DNA of 8,072 bases from Rickettsiales bacterium (GTDB taxonomy: Bacteria; Pseudomonadota; Alphaproteobacteria; Rickettsiales; UBA1997), in assembly GCA_031284025.1 (NCBI GenBank), contig JAITAR010000107.1, positions 1-8,072 on the forward strand, given 5' to 3'. Each line of letters begins with the position of its first letter. Position 1 is the first letter of the stretch. A model generated the notes under the pieces. That model was not told where the DNA came from, did no database searches, and worked only from the letters and a program-made list of their open reading frames with translations. Both the position numbers and the translations under genes were made by a program. Shown here piece after piece: positions 1 to 6,490 of the stretch.

Positions 1-798
1 CAGTTTATAGTGCCCTATACGGCAACTACCATTGCTGAGTATTTCATGGAGCAGGGAAAGCATGTCTTGGTAGTCTACGACGATCTCACTAAACATGCCC
101 GGGTACACAGAGAAATATCTCTGCTACTGGAAAAAAATCCTGGGAGAGAGGCCTATCCCGCTGATATTTTCTACGCCCACGCGAGACTTTTAGAAAGATC
201 TGCCAATAGAAAAAAGGAGATTGGAGGTGGTTCTATAACATCACTGCCCATAGTGGAGACCGAGTCGGGTAACATTTCGGCCTACGTGCCAACCAACATA
301 ATATCCATAACCGATGGACAGATATATCTCAGTCCAACACTATTTCAAAACGGAATATTGCCAGCAATAGACGTTGGAAAATCTGTATCTAGAATTGGCA
401 GCGCCGCCCAGCTGGCTGTCTACAGAGATACGGTGAAAACACTGGGTATGGATTATTCACAGTTCGAAGAGTTGGAATCATTTTCAAAGTTTTCTATGAA
501 TCTTGACGAAAACACGGAAAAAATCATAGCAAGGGGAAGGCAGATAAGAGAAATTCTGAAACAAAAACTTCATAGCCCTTTGACTGCGGCGGAACAGATA
601 GGAATTTTTATGTGTCTAAATAATGAAGTACTCAATAAAATTTCTCCGGAGAAAATGGAAGAAGTGCAAAAAATCATTGTAGAGGTGGTGAATGAAAATT
701 CAGAAAAATTTAACGATACAGTCAAATCTGGAAGAATTTTAGAGCAAAATTCGATGAACTTTTTTCTAGCAAAGGTAAAAAGTAAATTGGGTGAGTAG
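1..798 (+). CDS. atpA: ATP synthase F1 subunit alpha, C-terminal part (probably N-type ATPase); 5' end outside window
   Basis: The reading frame is already open at base 1 (Q-F-I before the first in-frame GTG at 10), so this is a truncated gene and GTG 10 is not its start. The 265 residues match the C-terminal half of F1 alpha, which forms the catalytic ring with beta. Visible landmarks are VYDDLTKHA, PGREAYPADIFYAHARLLER, GGGSITSLPIVET, the SAYVPTNIISITDGQI stretch, and DVGKSVSRIGSAAQ with the conserved arginine at the nucleotide interface. The P-loop lies upstream, outside the window. From memory of the family, VYDDLTxHA and DVGKSVSR are typical of the sodium-type N-ATPase, whereas classical alpha has IYDDLSKQA and NVGLSVSR. 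The gene ends 2 bases before atpG, so the two are co-transcribed. Alpha is certain; the N-type assignment is an inference. Confidence 0.95.
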   Translation, partial: QFIVPYTATTIAEYFMEQGKHVLVVYDDLTKHARVHREISLLLEKNPGREAYPADIFYAHARLLERSANRKKEIGGGSITSLPIVETESGNISAYVPTNIISITDGQIYLSPTLFQNGILPAIDVGKSVSRIGSAAQLAVYRDTVKTLGMDYSQFEELESFSKFSMNLDENTEKIIARGRQIREILKQKLHSPLTAAEQIGIFMCLNNEVLNKISPEKMEEVQKIIVEVVNENSEKFNDTVKSGRILEQNSMNFFLAKVKSKLGE

Positions 799-800
799 AA

Positions 801-1727
801 ATGGAAAATCTTAATGTATTAAAAAATGAACTGAAAGCGACGATAGAACTCAAGGAACTTGTATCTACGATGAAAACCCTTGCGGCTACAAATATAAAGA
901 TCTATGAAAAAATAGCCTCTAACCTGATGAAGTACCAGTCTAACGTTGATCTTGGTTTACAGGCAATTCTCAAGCAAAATCCAGACATTCTGAATCATGT
1001 TAGCTATGGAGAAAATTATCAGAAAAAAAACAGACAGAATGGCAGTAGAGAAAAAATCATGACAATGGTTCTGGGATCAAATCAGGGACTCTGTGGAAGA
1101 TTCAACGATAGAATGGTAGACTTTTTCCTGGAAAACAGTAAAATAGATGAGGATAGCTACATTGTGGCGATAGGGGATAGAGTAGATACCCTCTTGGCAT
1201 CTAAAAAAATCAGAATAGATAAACATTTTGCTGCTCCAAACTCTAGCAAACAAATAATATGGCTTGTCTACGACATATTCAATTTGATCGAAAGAATTTT
1301 GCTTGAGGAAGGATTGGCAAAGGTTAGTGTATATTTTACTAGCTACAACAGCACTAAAAACGAAAGTTCGATTGTTAGAAAAAGAATATTTCCTCTAGAG
1401 AAAAAAAATTTCTATAGTCTGGGAAACAAAAAATGGCCGACTAATAACATTCCCTACTGGCGAATTGGCAGTGATAAATTAATATCCGGCTTTATACAGC
1501 AGTACATATTTCTTGGCATATACATGGCCATAGTAAATTCTATGGCGGCGGAACAGCTAAGTAGGCTTGTAACTCTTCAGAATGCCGAAAAAAATATTAG
1601 AGACTATAAAGCTGAGATATCTCTGAAACTTAACCAAACTAGGCAAAATATTATAACGGCAGAATTACTTGATAGTATATCAGGTATAAAATCTTTGCAT
1701 AAAAATAGTTATAATACAAATTTATAA
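801..1727 (+). CDS. atpG: ATP synthase F1 subunit gamma (probably N-type ATPase)
   Basis: This is the central-stalk gamma subunit that couples rotor turning to catalysis on the cytoplasmic side of the membrane. The 308 residues have the expected build: an N-terminal helix (about 1-57, with LVSTMKTLAATNIKIYEKI), the LGSNQGLCGRFND motif at 91-103, a Rossmann-like middle, and a C-terminal helix (about 248-297) with AEQLSRL and TRQNIITAELLDSISG. The length is slightly above the usual 285-300. The N-terminus, with METL-like start and DLGLQAIL, resembles N-ATPase gamma more than classical gamma. The SD (GGGTGAG, 789-795) lies inside the end of atpA, 5 bases before the ATG, implying translational coupling. 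No atpD or atpC follows. In the classical operon atpG is followed by atpD-atpC, whereas in N-ATPase operons atpG is last. No clear terminator hairpin was found behind it. Confidence 0.93.
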   Translation: MENLNVLKNELKATIELKELVSTMKTLAATNIKIYEKIASNLMKYQSNVDLGLQAILKQNPDILNHVSYGENYQKKNRQNGSREKIMTMVLGSNQGLCGRFNDRMVDFFLENSKIDEDSYIVAIGDRVDTLLASKKIRIDKHFAAPNSSKQIIWLVYDIFNLIERILLEEGLAKVSVYFTSYNSTKNESSIVRKRIFPLEKKNFYSLGNKKWPTNNIPYWRIGSDKLISGFIQQYIFLGIYMAIVNSMAAEQLSRLVTLQNAEKNIRDYKAEISLKLNQTRQNIITAELLDSISGIKSLHKNSYNTNL

Positions 1728-1749
1728 TTAAACTTATGAAAATATTTTG

Positions 1750-1778
1750 TTGACAAATAACTCATAACAATTTATTAA
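1750..1778 (+). promoter_or_regulatory. candidate sigma70 promoter P1 for the HTH gene
   Basis: A perfect TTGACA (1750-1755) is followed after 17 bases by TATTAA (1773-1778, four of six consensus bases). It lies in the 100-base gap between atpG and the HTH gene and would give a leader of about 43 bases. Assigned from consensus only. Confidence 0.5.
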
Positions 1779-1780
1779 CA

Positions 1781-1810
1781 TTTACTTAATAGTCATTACT
1801 ATGATATAAT
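1781..1810 (+). promoter_or_regulatory. candidate extended -10 promoter P2 for the HTH gene
   Basis: A perfect TATAAT (1805-1810) is preceded by TG at 1802-1803 (extended -10), with TTTACT at 1781-1786 and an 18-base spacer. Transcription would start near 1817, only about 10 bases before the ATG at 1828, so this transcript would have almost no leader and no SD. The spacer holds an inverted repeat, ATAGT-CATT-ACTAT (1789-1802), which could be an operator; autoregulation would be usual for this protein type but is not shown. Confidence 0.5.
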
Positions 1811-1827
1811 TTTAGGCATTTCAATAT

Positions 1828-2145
1828 ATGACCGGAGAAATAATTACAGATATTCATGAAAGCCGCAAAGTTAGCACGGCTAAAAGAATTCCTAAGTTCG
1901 CCAGCGTTTTTTTAGAAAACGAGATTTTAAAATGTAAAAAGTCATCGGATGTAGCTAATCTGAAGGCGCAGCTGAAAATAGTCGCTAGAAACTATGGCTG
2001 GACAAAACTCGAAAAAAAGGCGGGATTGAGCAGAACTACCCTATACAACACACTAAACGGTAAAAAGGAACCGAGATTTAGCAATTTTCTGAATATTCTG
2101 GACATACTCGGTTTTGACTTCTCAGTAAAAAGGCGTGAAGAATAG
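1828..2145 (+). CDS. XRE-like HTH protein, HI1420-type antitoxin-like, no toxin partner
   Basis: This is a 105-residue basic protein. Residues about 45-100 resemble the DNA-binding antidote family of the HI1420 type: IVARNYGWTKLEKKAGLSRT, then LYNTLNGKKEPRF and a closing NFLNILDILGFDFSV. In that family the equivalent line reads roughly VAxxxGxSQIAxxTGLSRE-LYKALS...NPRF...LxALG. The helix-turn-helix is about 57-78. The first 40 residues are a polar extension I do not recognise. Relatives normally follow a small RelE/HigB-like toxin gene; none precedes or follows this gene, which sits alone between atpG and the convergent pyrH. It may be an orphan antitoxin or a stand-alone regulator. Translation starts at the only methionine in the protein. 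There is at best a weak AGG at 1814-1816. Confidence 0.8.
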   Translation: MTGEIITDIHESRKVSTAKRIPKFASVFLENEILKCKKSSDVANLKAQLKIVARNYGWTKLEKKAGLSRTTLYNTLNGKKEPRFSNFLNILDILGFDFSVKRREE

Positions 2146-2197
2146 ATATCTTTGATAGTCTGAACGGCTGTTGAACATGCGGCAGCTCCGACCGAGA

Positions 2198-2207
2198 ACA
2201 CTAGTGT
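2198..2207. repeat. 10-bp perfect palindrome between convergent genes
   Basis: ACACTAGTGT is a perfect palindrome in the 110-base gap between the stops of the HTH gene and pyrH. It lacks a loop and a T-tract, so it is not a convincing terminator. Nothing else recognisable was seen in that gap. Confidence 0.3.
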
Positions 2208-2255
2208 AAGCGGGCTATACCATGGGTGTAAACCTATTCCGAAAATTATAGATTT

Positions 2256-2990
2256 CTATCTAGCGAATTCCTCTACGGTGACATCGTTGGATACTAGAGT
2301 ATAGTTGTTTCTGTCACTTAGAGTTTTCACAATTGAATCACCATTGGTGAATTTAAAGATAACTATTGGCATATTATTACCTTTGGCCAGAGCAAAGGCA
2401 GTTTGATCCATGATTTTTATGTTTCTTCTCAGAACCTCATCAAATGTTATAGTCCTGTATCTTATAGCATCCGAAAATTTCTTAGGGTCCTCGCTATATA
2501 CCCCATCAACCTGAGTACCTTTAAAAACTACATCACAGCACATTTCCGAAGCTCTCAAAACTGCAGCCGTATCCGTAGTGAAATATGGATTGCCAGTGCC
2601 AGCAACGAATAGCATAACATTCCCATTTTCTACGTGCTCCAACGCTTCTTTTCTGTTGTAAGCTTCGCATATTTTTTCTACTCTCAGAGCCGACTGCATT
2701 TCGGTAGGAACACCGAGACGCAGTAGAAAACTTTGCAGTGCGATCCCGTTCATTATAGTCGCGAGCATACCCATACAATCCGCATTTGTCCTATCTATCA
2801 GATTCTCTGAGTTCGACACCCCTCTAAAAACATTACCACCGCCAATTACTGCACATATCTGTATACCCTGCCTGTGCAGCTGAGATATTTCGTCTGCCAC
2901 CCTTCCTATAGCTTCAGCATCATAGCCAAAACTTTTTTCCCCCATTAGACTTTCACCCGAAATCTTAAATAAAATTCTTTTAAAATTCAT
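2256..2990 (-). CDS. pyrH: UMP kinase
   Basis: This enzyme phosphorylates UMP to UDP with ATP in the cytoplasm, a step in pyrimidine nucleotide supply. The 244 residues match the bacterial amino-acid-kinase-fold family in length (about 240). Visible motifs are KISGESL (9-15), the IGGGNVFRG phosphate-binding loop (49-57), DCMGMLAT (71-78), GTGNPYFTTDTAA (131-143) and VDGVYSEDP (161-169), followed by IMDQTAFALA near 193-202. There is no sign of damage. The usual partners are missing: no tsf upstream and no frr downstream. The gene faces the HTH gene and is divergent from the porin cluster. No SD is visible before ATG at 2988-2990. The TAG stop is followed by a chance open stretch in the same frame (see rejected items). 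Confidence 0.97.
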   Translation of the reverse strand: MNFKRILFKISGESLMGEKSFGYDAEAIGRVADEISQLHRQGIQICAVIGGGNVFRGVSNSENLIDRTNADCMGMLATIMNGIALQSFLLRLGVPTEMQSALRVEKICEAYNRKEALEHVENGNVMLFVAGTGNPYFTTDTAAVLRASEMCCDVVFKGTQVDGVYSEDPKKFSDAIRYRTITFDEVLRRNIKIMDQTAFALAKGNNMPIVIFKFTNGDSIVKTLSDRNNYTLVSNDVTVEEFAR

Positions 2991-3012
2991 AGCAACTATG
3001 TAAATTTGCGTA

Positions 3013-3040
3013 AAAATACAGGAAACTTTTATAAAATCAA
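3013..3040 (-). promoter_or_regulatory. pyrH: candidate pyrH promoter
   Basis: On the minus strand TTGATT (3040-3035) is followed after 16 bases by TATTTT (3018-3013), with TG directly before it. The predicted start would be about 15-20 bases upstream of the pyrH ATG. The match is moderate and the region is AT-rich, so chance is a real alternative. Confidence 0.3.
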
Positions 3041-3166
3041 CTACCCAGATAAAAAAGAAATGAAACTGCCCATATATGAATATGGTGTATTAAAATTTCT
3101 GATGTGGCACATGAAATAATAACAATAGACTGTGCAGCTTAAATAGCTTTGGATTTTTAATAATTT

Positions 3167-3202
3167 TTGGCTAACATATTAAGTATAACTAGCCAATGGC
3201 TA
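3167..3202. promoter_or_regulatory. alternating TGGCTA half-sites upstream of the porin (possible operator)
   Basis: TTGGCTA (3167-3173) and TAGCCAA (3190-3196) form a perfect 7-bp inverted repeat with a 16-base spacer. The second arm also pairs with TGGCTA (3197-3202), giving TAGCCA-A-TGGCTA. Three half-sites thus alternate in orientation. They overlap TATATT (3201-3206), a possible -10 box 70 bases before the porin. The whole 284-base gap 2991-3274 between divergent pyrH and the porin holds no open frame of note. Confidence 0.35.
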
Positions 3203-3274
3203 TATTAAACGATAGCAGCTCGTTTTTACCTATTATTCGTTGATTTTTGAGAATCTATTTTCTACTCTACGCCT

Positions 3275-4462
3275 ATGCTAACTTTCTCGAGAGATATGAA
3301 GGTAATCGAGAGTGTTTGGATAGCTTTGCTTTCGTTGCCAGTTTGTTTTTTCTCTGTAGAGGCAACCTCTTCCGTGGAGAGAGAACAACAGCGAGAGAGT
3401 TATAATAATGTGAAATTTTTTGGTAGATTTCATATGGCGTTTCCTGTGGGAGGCACGGCCTACGACACAAGGTCAGGAGAATTGGATATCGCTGATCTTA
3501 ACCTGGGAGCCTATGCAACTATTACTAACAATGTCAGCCTATTTGTGAGACTCACAGCAAAGCGTCACAGCGGGCAGCTAACAGCTGCTAATGTGTTCCT
3601 GAATATTAAGGCCGTCGACAAACTAATCTTTTCGCTAGGACAGATGAAGAGCAGATTTTCAATGGATGATAGCATTACAGCGGATCACAGTCTATTCGAT
3701 GACCATCGCATTTCCGTTAGCCAGTGGGAGGGTTTTTTGAGCAGTGGTATTGGTTTAATGGGTAAGTATGTAGCTGAAAATTTTGGATTATTAGTCGGAC
3801 GTTTTGGCAATAGCATTAGCGACGATCCGAGTACTACGGAGAAGGAAACGATTTCACAGAGATACTACCTAAATCCCTACAGAGACAGCGATAAAATTCT
3901 CCATCTGGGAATTAATCGAATACATTTTAGGGATCACAAAAGCTCAAATTTGTTGGATCGATTTGGCCTCGAGTTTGCTGTAAACTACTCTGTACTCAAT
4001 CTACAGATAGAGAAAAAATATAGAAACTTTCTCGAATCGAATATGCTGAGTTTTTTGTCTAGAAATTTTTTTAGTTCCGACGCCAAAAAAAATATGGAGA
4101 AAAATCGAGAGGTGGTAAAATACAATGAGAGTTTTTATATTCAGCTAAACATTAGTCTAACGGGTGAAAGCCTGGAATACAAGAATGGACTCTTTGAATC
4201 TATAAATGTTAGAAGACCATTTGGCAAGAGTAATGGCTTCGGCGCCTTTAGTTTGGCCTTTAGATTTGTCGAATACGATCTATGGATGCCAAAACGAGAA
4301 TATAGAGAATATGCCGTTGGTCTCAATTGGATTCCAACGAATAATATGAGATTCTCTCTGCAATATTCCTATCTGGATAATGAACTAAATGCCGCAGCTA
4401 AAGCAAATGGGGGCAGTGGAAAAGGAAATCTTGTCAGTTTAAAATGGAAACTGTTTTTCTAG
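3275..4462 (+). CDS. outer-membrane porin, OprO/OprP (phosphate-selective porin) family
   Basis: This is a predicted beta-barrel channel of the outer membrane. From ATG 3275 it has 395 residues; from the internal ATG 3296 it has 388. Either start gives a signal peptide (hydrophobic VWIALLSLPVCFF, probable cleavage after SVEA). Neither start has a well-spaced SD: GAGAGA lies 1 base before 3296 and nothing precedes 3275. Family resemblance rests on the order of blocks: LGQMKSRFSMDD (121-132), DKILHLGIN (206-214), LTGESLEYKNGLF (295-307), GAFSLAFRF (323-331), VGLNWIPTNNMRFSLQYSY (348-366), and a terminal phenylalanine suited to the BAM complex. OprO/P relatives carry corresponding GQ-K-FS, TGE-Y and GLNWYPN-N-R blocks. 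Phosphate or polyphosphate specificity cannot be read from this. The segment 245-285 is rich in lysine and asparagine and may be an extracellular loop. truB follows after 19 bases. Confidence 0.8.
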   Translation: MLTFSRDMKVIESVWIALLSLPVCFFSVEATSSVEREQQRESYNNVKFFGRFHMAFPVGGTAYDTRSGELDIADLNLGAYATITNNVSLFVRLTAKRHSGQLTAANVFLNIKAVDKLIFSLGQMKSRFSMDDSITADHSLFDDHRISVSQWEGFLSSGIGLMGKYVAENFGLLVGRFGNSISDDPSTTEKETISQRYYLNPYRDSDKILHLGINRIHFRDHKSSNLLDRFGLEFAVNYSVLNLQIEKKYRNFLESNMLSFLSRNFFSSDAKKNMEKNREVVKYNESFYIQLNISLTGESLEYKNGLFESINVRRPFGKSNGFGAFSLAFRFVEYDLWMPKREYREYAVGLNWIPTNNMRFSLQYSYLDNELNAAAKANGGSGKGNLVSLKWKLFF

Positions 4463-4481
4463 AATCTATCAGTAATTTTAT

Positions 4482-5168
4482 ATGACAGAACGTATCACAG
4501 CTAGTGGCTGGTTAAATTTAAACAAACCTAGGGGCCATGGATCCAGTAGAGTTGTGGCTGTAGTTAAAAAAATTACTGGAGCTAAAAAAGTCGGGCATGG
4601 AGGAACACTTGATCCGCTGGCAAGTGGAGTTCTACCCATTAGCATTAACAATGCCACCAAACAGACAGAATTTCTAATGAATTATTCTAAGACATACCTA
4701 TTTGATATAACTTTTGGCGAATTTAAAGATACCTATGATGCTGAAGGCGCAACGGTAGAAAAAAATGGCCTAGTGCCATCGGAAAATGACATAGATAGCA
4801 TTTTGAATAATTTTATAGGCTCGGTAGACCAGGAGCCGCCGGCATATTCGGCAATAAAAATAAATGGTAGAAGGGCCTGCGATCTAGCCAGAAGCGGCGT
4901 CACTGTGGAGCTAGCTACTAGAAAGGTTATCATAAATGACTTGAAATTTATTGGTTTCATAAATTATGATACTGCAAGGTTCGTTGTAGACTGCAGTCGT
5001 GGCTGCTACGTAAGAAGTCTGGCTGTAGCTATGGCTAGAATCTTGGGAGTATTGGGATACGTATCCAAACTGGTAAGACTGAGGGTAGGTAATTTGTACA
5101 TTAGCAACAGTTTAGAGGTCAGCGAACTGACTTTAGCTGAAATTACTAGAAATTTAATAGTGTACTAG
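4482..5168 (+). CDS. truB: tRNA pseudouridine(55) synthase, short form
   Basis: This enzyme converts U55 in the T-loop of tRNAs to pseudouridine. Motifs are GWLNLNKPRGHGSS (9-22), the catalytic motif GHGGTLDPLASGVLP (38-52) with the nucleophile aspartate at D44, PPAYSAIKINGRRACDLAR (about 118-136), and CSRGCYVRSLA (about 170-180), which is the SKGTYIRTLA block of the E. coli enzyme with small substitutions. The 228 residues are well below the roughly 300 of most TruB proteins. The sequence stops after the catalytic fold, so the C-terminal PUA-like domain appears absent. There is no frameshift visible at the end, and rluD starts 13 bases later. No SD is seen before ATG 4482, which is 19 bases after the porin stop, so translation may depend on coupling. 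Confidence 0.95.
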   Translation: MTERITASGWLNLNKPRGHGSSRVVAVVKKITGAKKVGHGGTLDPLASGVLPISINNATKQTEFLMNYSKTYLFDITFGEFKDTYDAEGATVEKNGLVPSENDIDSILNNFIGSVDQEPPAYSAIKINGRRACDLARSGVTVELATRKVIINDLKFIGFINYDTARFVVDCSRGCYVRSLAVAMARILGVLGYVSKLVRLRVGNLYISNSLEVSELTLAEITRNLIVY

Positions 5169-5181
5169 GATTTTTAAAGGA

Positions 5182-6207
5182 ATGAGGAGTTTAATATTCA
5201 TTAATTATAATCCTGATGTGAGATTGGATCGGTTCATACTCAGTGAAATCAGGAAACTTGAGAGTCTAAGAGATAAATATTCCAGGAATAAAATTCAGGA
5301 ATTTGTCTCCTCTGGCTGTGTCAAAAAGAATGGCATACTGATAGAAGATAATTCCTGCAAATTAAAAGTGGGAGAACAGATCACTATGGAGCTCTCTGAG
5401 GATATTGGAGCGATTAGACCGAGGTCTGAAAAAATACCTTTGAACATAGTCTACGAAGACAATGATCTGCTAGTTATAGATAAGCAGGCAGGACTGGCAA
5501 CCCATCCACCAGGATTTGGAAATCTGAGCGCAACCACACTGGTAAACGGTCTGCTGTGGCATTGCGGCAGCAATCTATCGGACATCGGGGGGGAACTTAG
5601 ACCGGGAATTGTACATAGATTAGACAAGGATAGCAGTGGACTTATGGTTGTCGCCAAAAATAATGCTTCCCACGAGTCACTGAGAACCCAGCTATCAGAG
5701 AGACAGCTAAAAAGAGTTTATTTTGCTGTGATCTGGGGAATTATGGTGCTAAAAAATGGTAAGATAGAGGGTTTTATACATAGACATAGCTACAACAGAT
5801 TAAAAATGACGATGGGCAGCAGTGGCAGATACTCAATGACAAACTATAGAGTGCTTAGAGAATTTGGGGATATTGCCAGTTTAGTGGAATGTAAACTGGA
5901 CACTGGCAGAACTCATCAGATAAGAGTACATTTTTCAAATCTGAGACACCCTCTCATAGGAGATAAATTATATGATGGTAATCTAAGAAAAATAAAAGGA
6001 GAAGAAAAGGATTCTAGGCACGAATTCATCGAGAATTTCCCACGACAAGCTCTACACTCGAAACACCTAAGCTTTTCGCATCCCACCACTGGCGAGCTGC
6101 TAAATTTTGAGAGCGATATGCCAGCCGATATACAAAGCCTTGTGACAAATCTCGACAGTCTAACCACCCATTGCCAACCTACTGGCATTCCTTCCGAGGG
6201 GATTTAG
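5182..6207 (+). CDS. rluD: 23S rRNA pseudouridine synthase, RluD-type
   Basis: This RluA-family enzyme isomerises uridines in helix 69 of 23S rRNA if truly RluD. The 341 residues comprise an S4 RNA-binding domain (about 13-75), then the catalytic domain with IVYEDNDLLVIDKQAGL (89-105), GIVHRLDKDSSGLMVVAKN (142-160; catalytic D148), the TGRTHQIRVHFSNLRHPLIG region (241-260) and RQALHSKHLSF (288-298). These blocks follow E. coli RluD, including its S4 domain and RQALH segment; RluC is the main alternative. The last dozen residues have no counterpart I recognise. The start is odd: AAAGGA (5176-5181, sharing its last A with the base before the ATG) abuts ATG 5182 with no spacer, and AGGAG (5185-5189) lies just inside the frame. 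The ATG is nevertheless the only start that keeps the whole S4 region. It lies 13 bases behind truB. Confidence 0.93.
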   Translation: MRSLIFINYNPDVRLDRFILSEIRKLESLRDKYSRNKIQEFVSSGCVKKNGILIEDNSCKLKVGEQITMELSEDIGAIRPRSEKIPLNIVYEDNDLLVIDKQAGLATHPPGFGNLSATTLVNGLLWHCGSNLSDIGGELRPGIVHRLDKDSSGLMVVAKNNASHESLRTQLSERQLKRVYFAVIWGIMVLKNGKIEGFIHRHSYNRLKMTMGSSGRYSMTNYRVLREFGDIASLVECKLDTGRTHQIRVHFSNLRHPLIGDKLYDGNLRKIKGEEKDSRHEFIENFPRQALHSKHLSFSHPTTGELLNFESDMPADIQSLVTNLDSLTTHCQPTGIPSEGI

Positions 6208-6252
6208 AAAGTTCTTCGGCTACCAGACTATACTGCGTGAACTATTGCTAAT

Positions 6253-6329
6253 TGGTTGCGGGGGTAGGACTTGAACCTACGACCTCCAGATTATGAGCCT
6301 GGCAAGCTACCAACCTGCTCTACCCCGCG
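6253..6329 (-). tRNA. initiator tRNA-Met (fMet), anticodon CAU
   Basis: The minus strand reads a 77-base cloverleaf with encoded CCA. The acceptor stem is CGCGGGG against CCCCGCA, leaving the C1:A72 mismatch that marks bacterial initiators. Further parts are D-stem GAGC/GCTT with A11:U24, anticodon loop CTCATAA, variable loop AGGTC, T-stem GTAGG/CCTAC with loop TTCAAGT, discriminator A. The alignment to E. coli initiator tRNA is position by position. The anticodon stem is CCAGG/TCTGG, so the three conserved pairs 29:41, 30:40 and 31:39 are A:U, G:C and G:U rather than three G:C. It is convergent with rluD (45 bases apart) and divergent from the adhesin gene. No rRNA gene is nearby. No convincing promoter was assigned on its 5' side. 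Confidence 0.97.
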
Positions 6330-6389
6330 CTGATATTACGACGGATAGCATTAATTGTTAATTTTAAAATTTCAAGGATTAATTTTTGG

Positions 6390-6419
6390 TTGCCAATTTC
6401 GTGGAAACTATCCTACACT
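6390..6419 (+). promoter_or_regulatory. candidate promoter of the adhesin gene
   Basis: TTGCCA (6390-6395) is followed after 18 bases by TACACT (6414-6419, four of six consensus bases). It lies in the 161-base gap between the divergent tRNA and the adhesin, and would give a leader of about 65 bases. Consensus match only. Confidence 0.4.
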
Positions 6420-6490
6420 TAGCCAATAATTCTTTACAATTAAAAAAAATTAAGCCAACTTACAGTCATATTTAACCATTCTGTTACTTG

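Noticed and set aside
10..12. GTG at base 10 as the start of the first gene
   Set aside because: The frame is open from base 1, and the residues before GTG continue the conserved alpha-subunit sequence, so the gene is cut by the window edge.
1992..2255. An open minus-strand stretch in the same frame as pyrH directly after its TAG stop, reading GLHPWYSPLTLV and then GAAACSTAVQTIKD
   Set aside because: pyrH already has its normal family length at the stop, the stretch overlaps the well-supported HTH gene, and its sequence matches no family I know. Readthrough or a gene remnant cannot be excluded but has no positive support.
3070..3085. CCATAT-ATGA-ATATGG inverted repeat in the pyrH-porin gap
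   Set aside because: Short, AT-rich and without nearby promoter elements or a T-tract; expected by chance in this composition.
6172..6187. TGCCA-N6-TGGCA inverted repeat near the rluD stop as a terminator
   Set aside because: Only five base pairs, located inside the coding sequence, and not followed by a T-tract on either strand.
6253..6490. tRNA gene as an integration site for an island carrying the adhesin
   Set aside because: The adhesin lies on the 5' side of the tRNA, no integrase gene or duplicated tRNA 3' end is visible, and the window ends before an island boundary could be seen.
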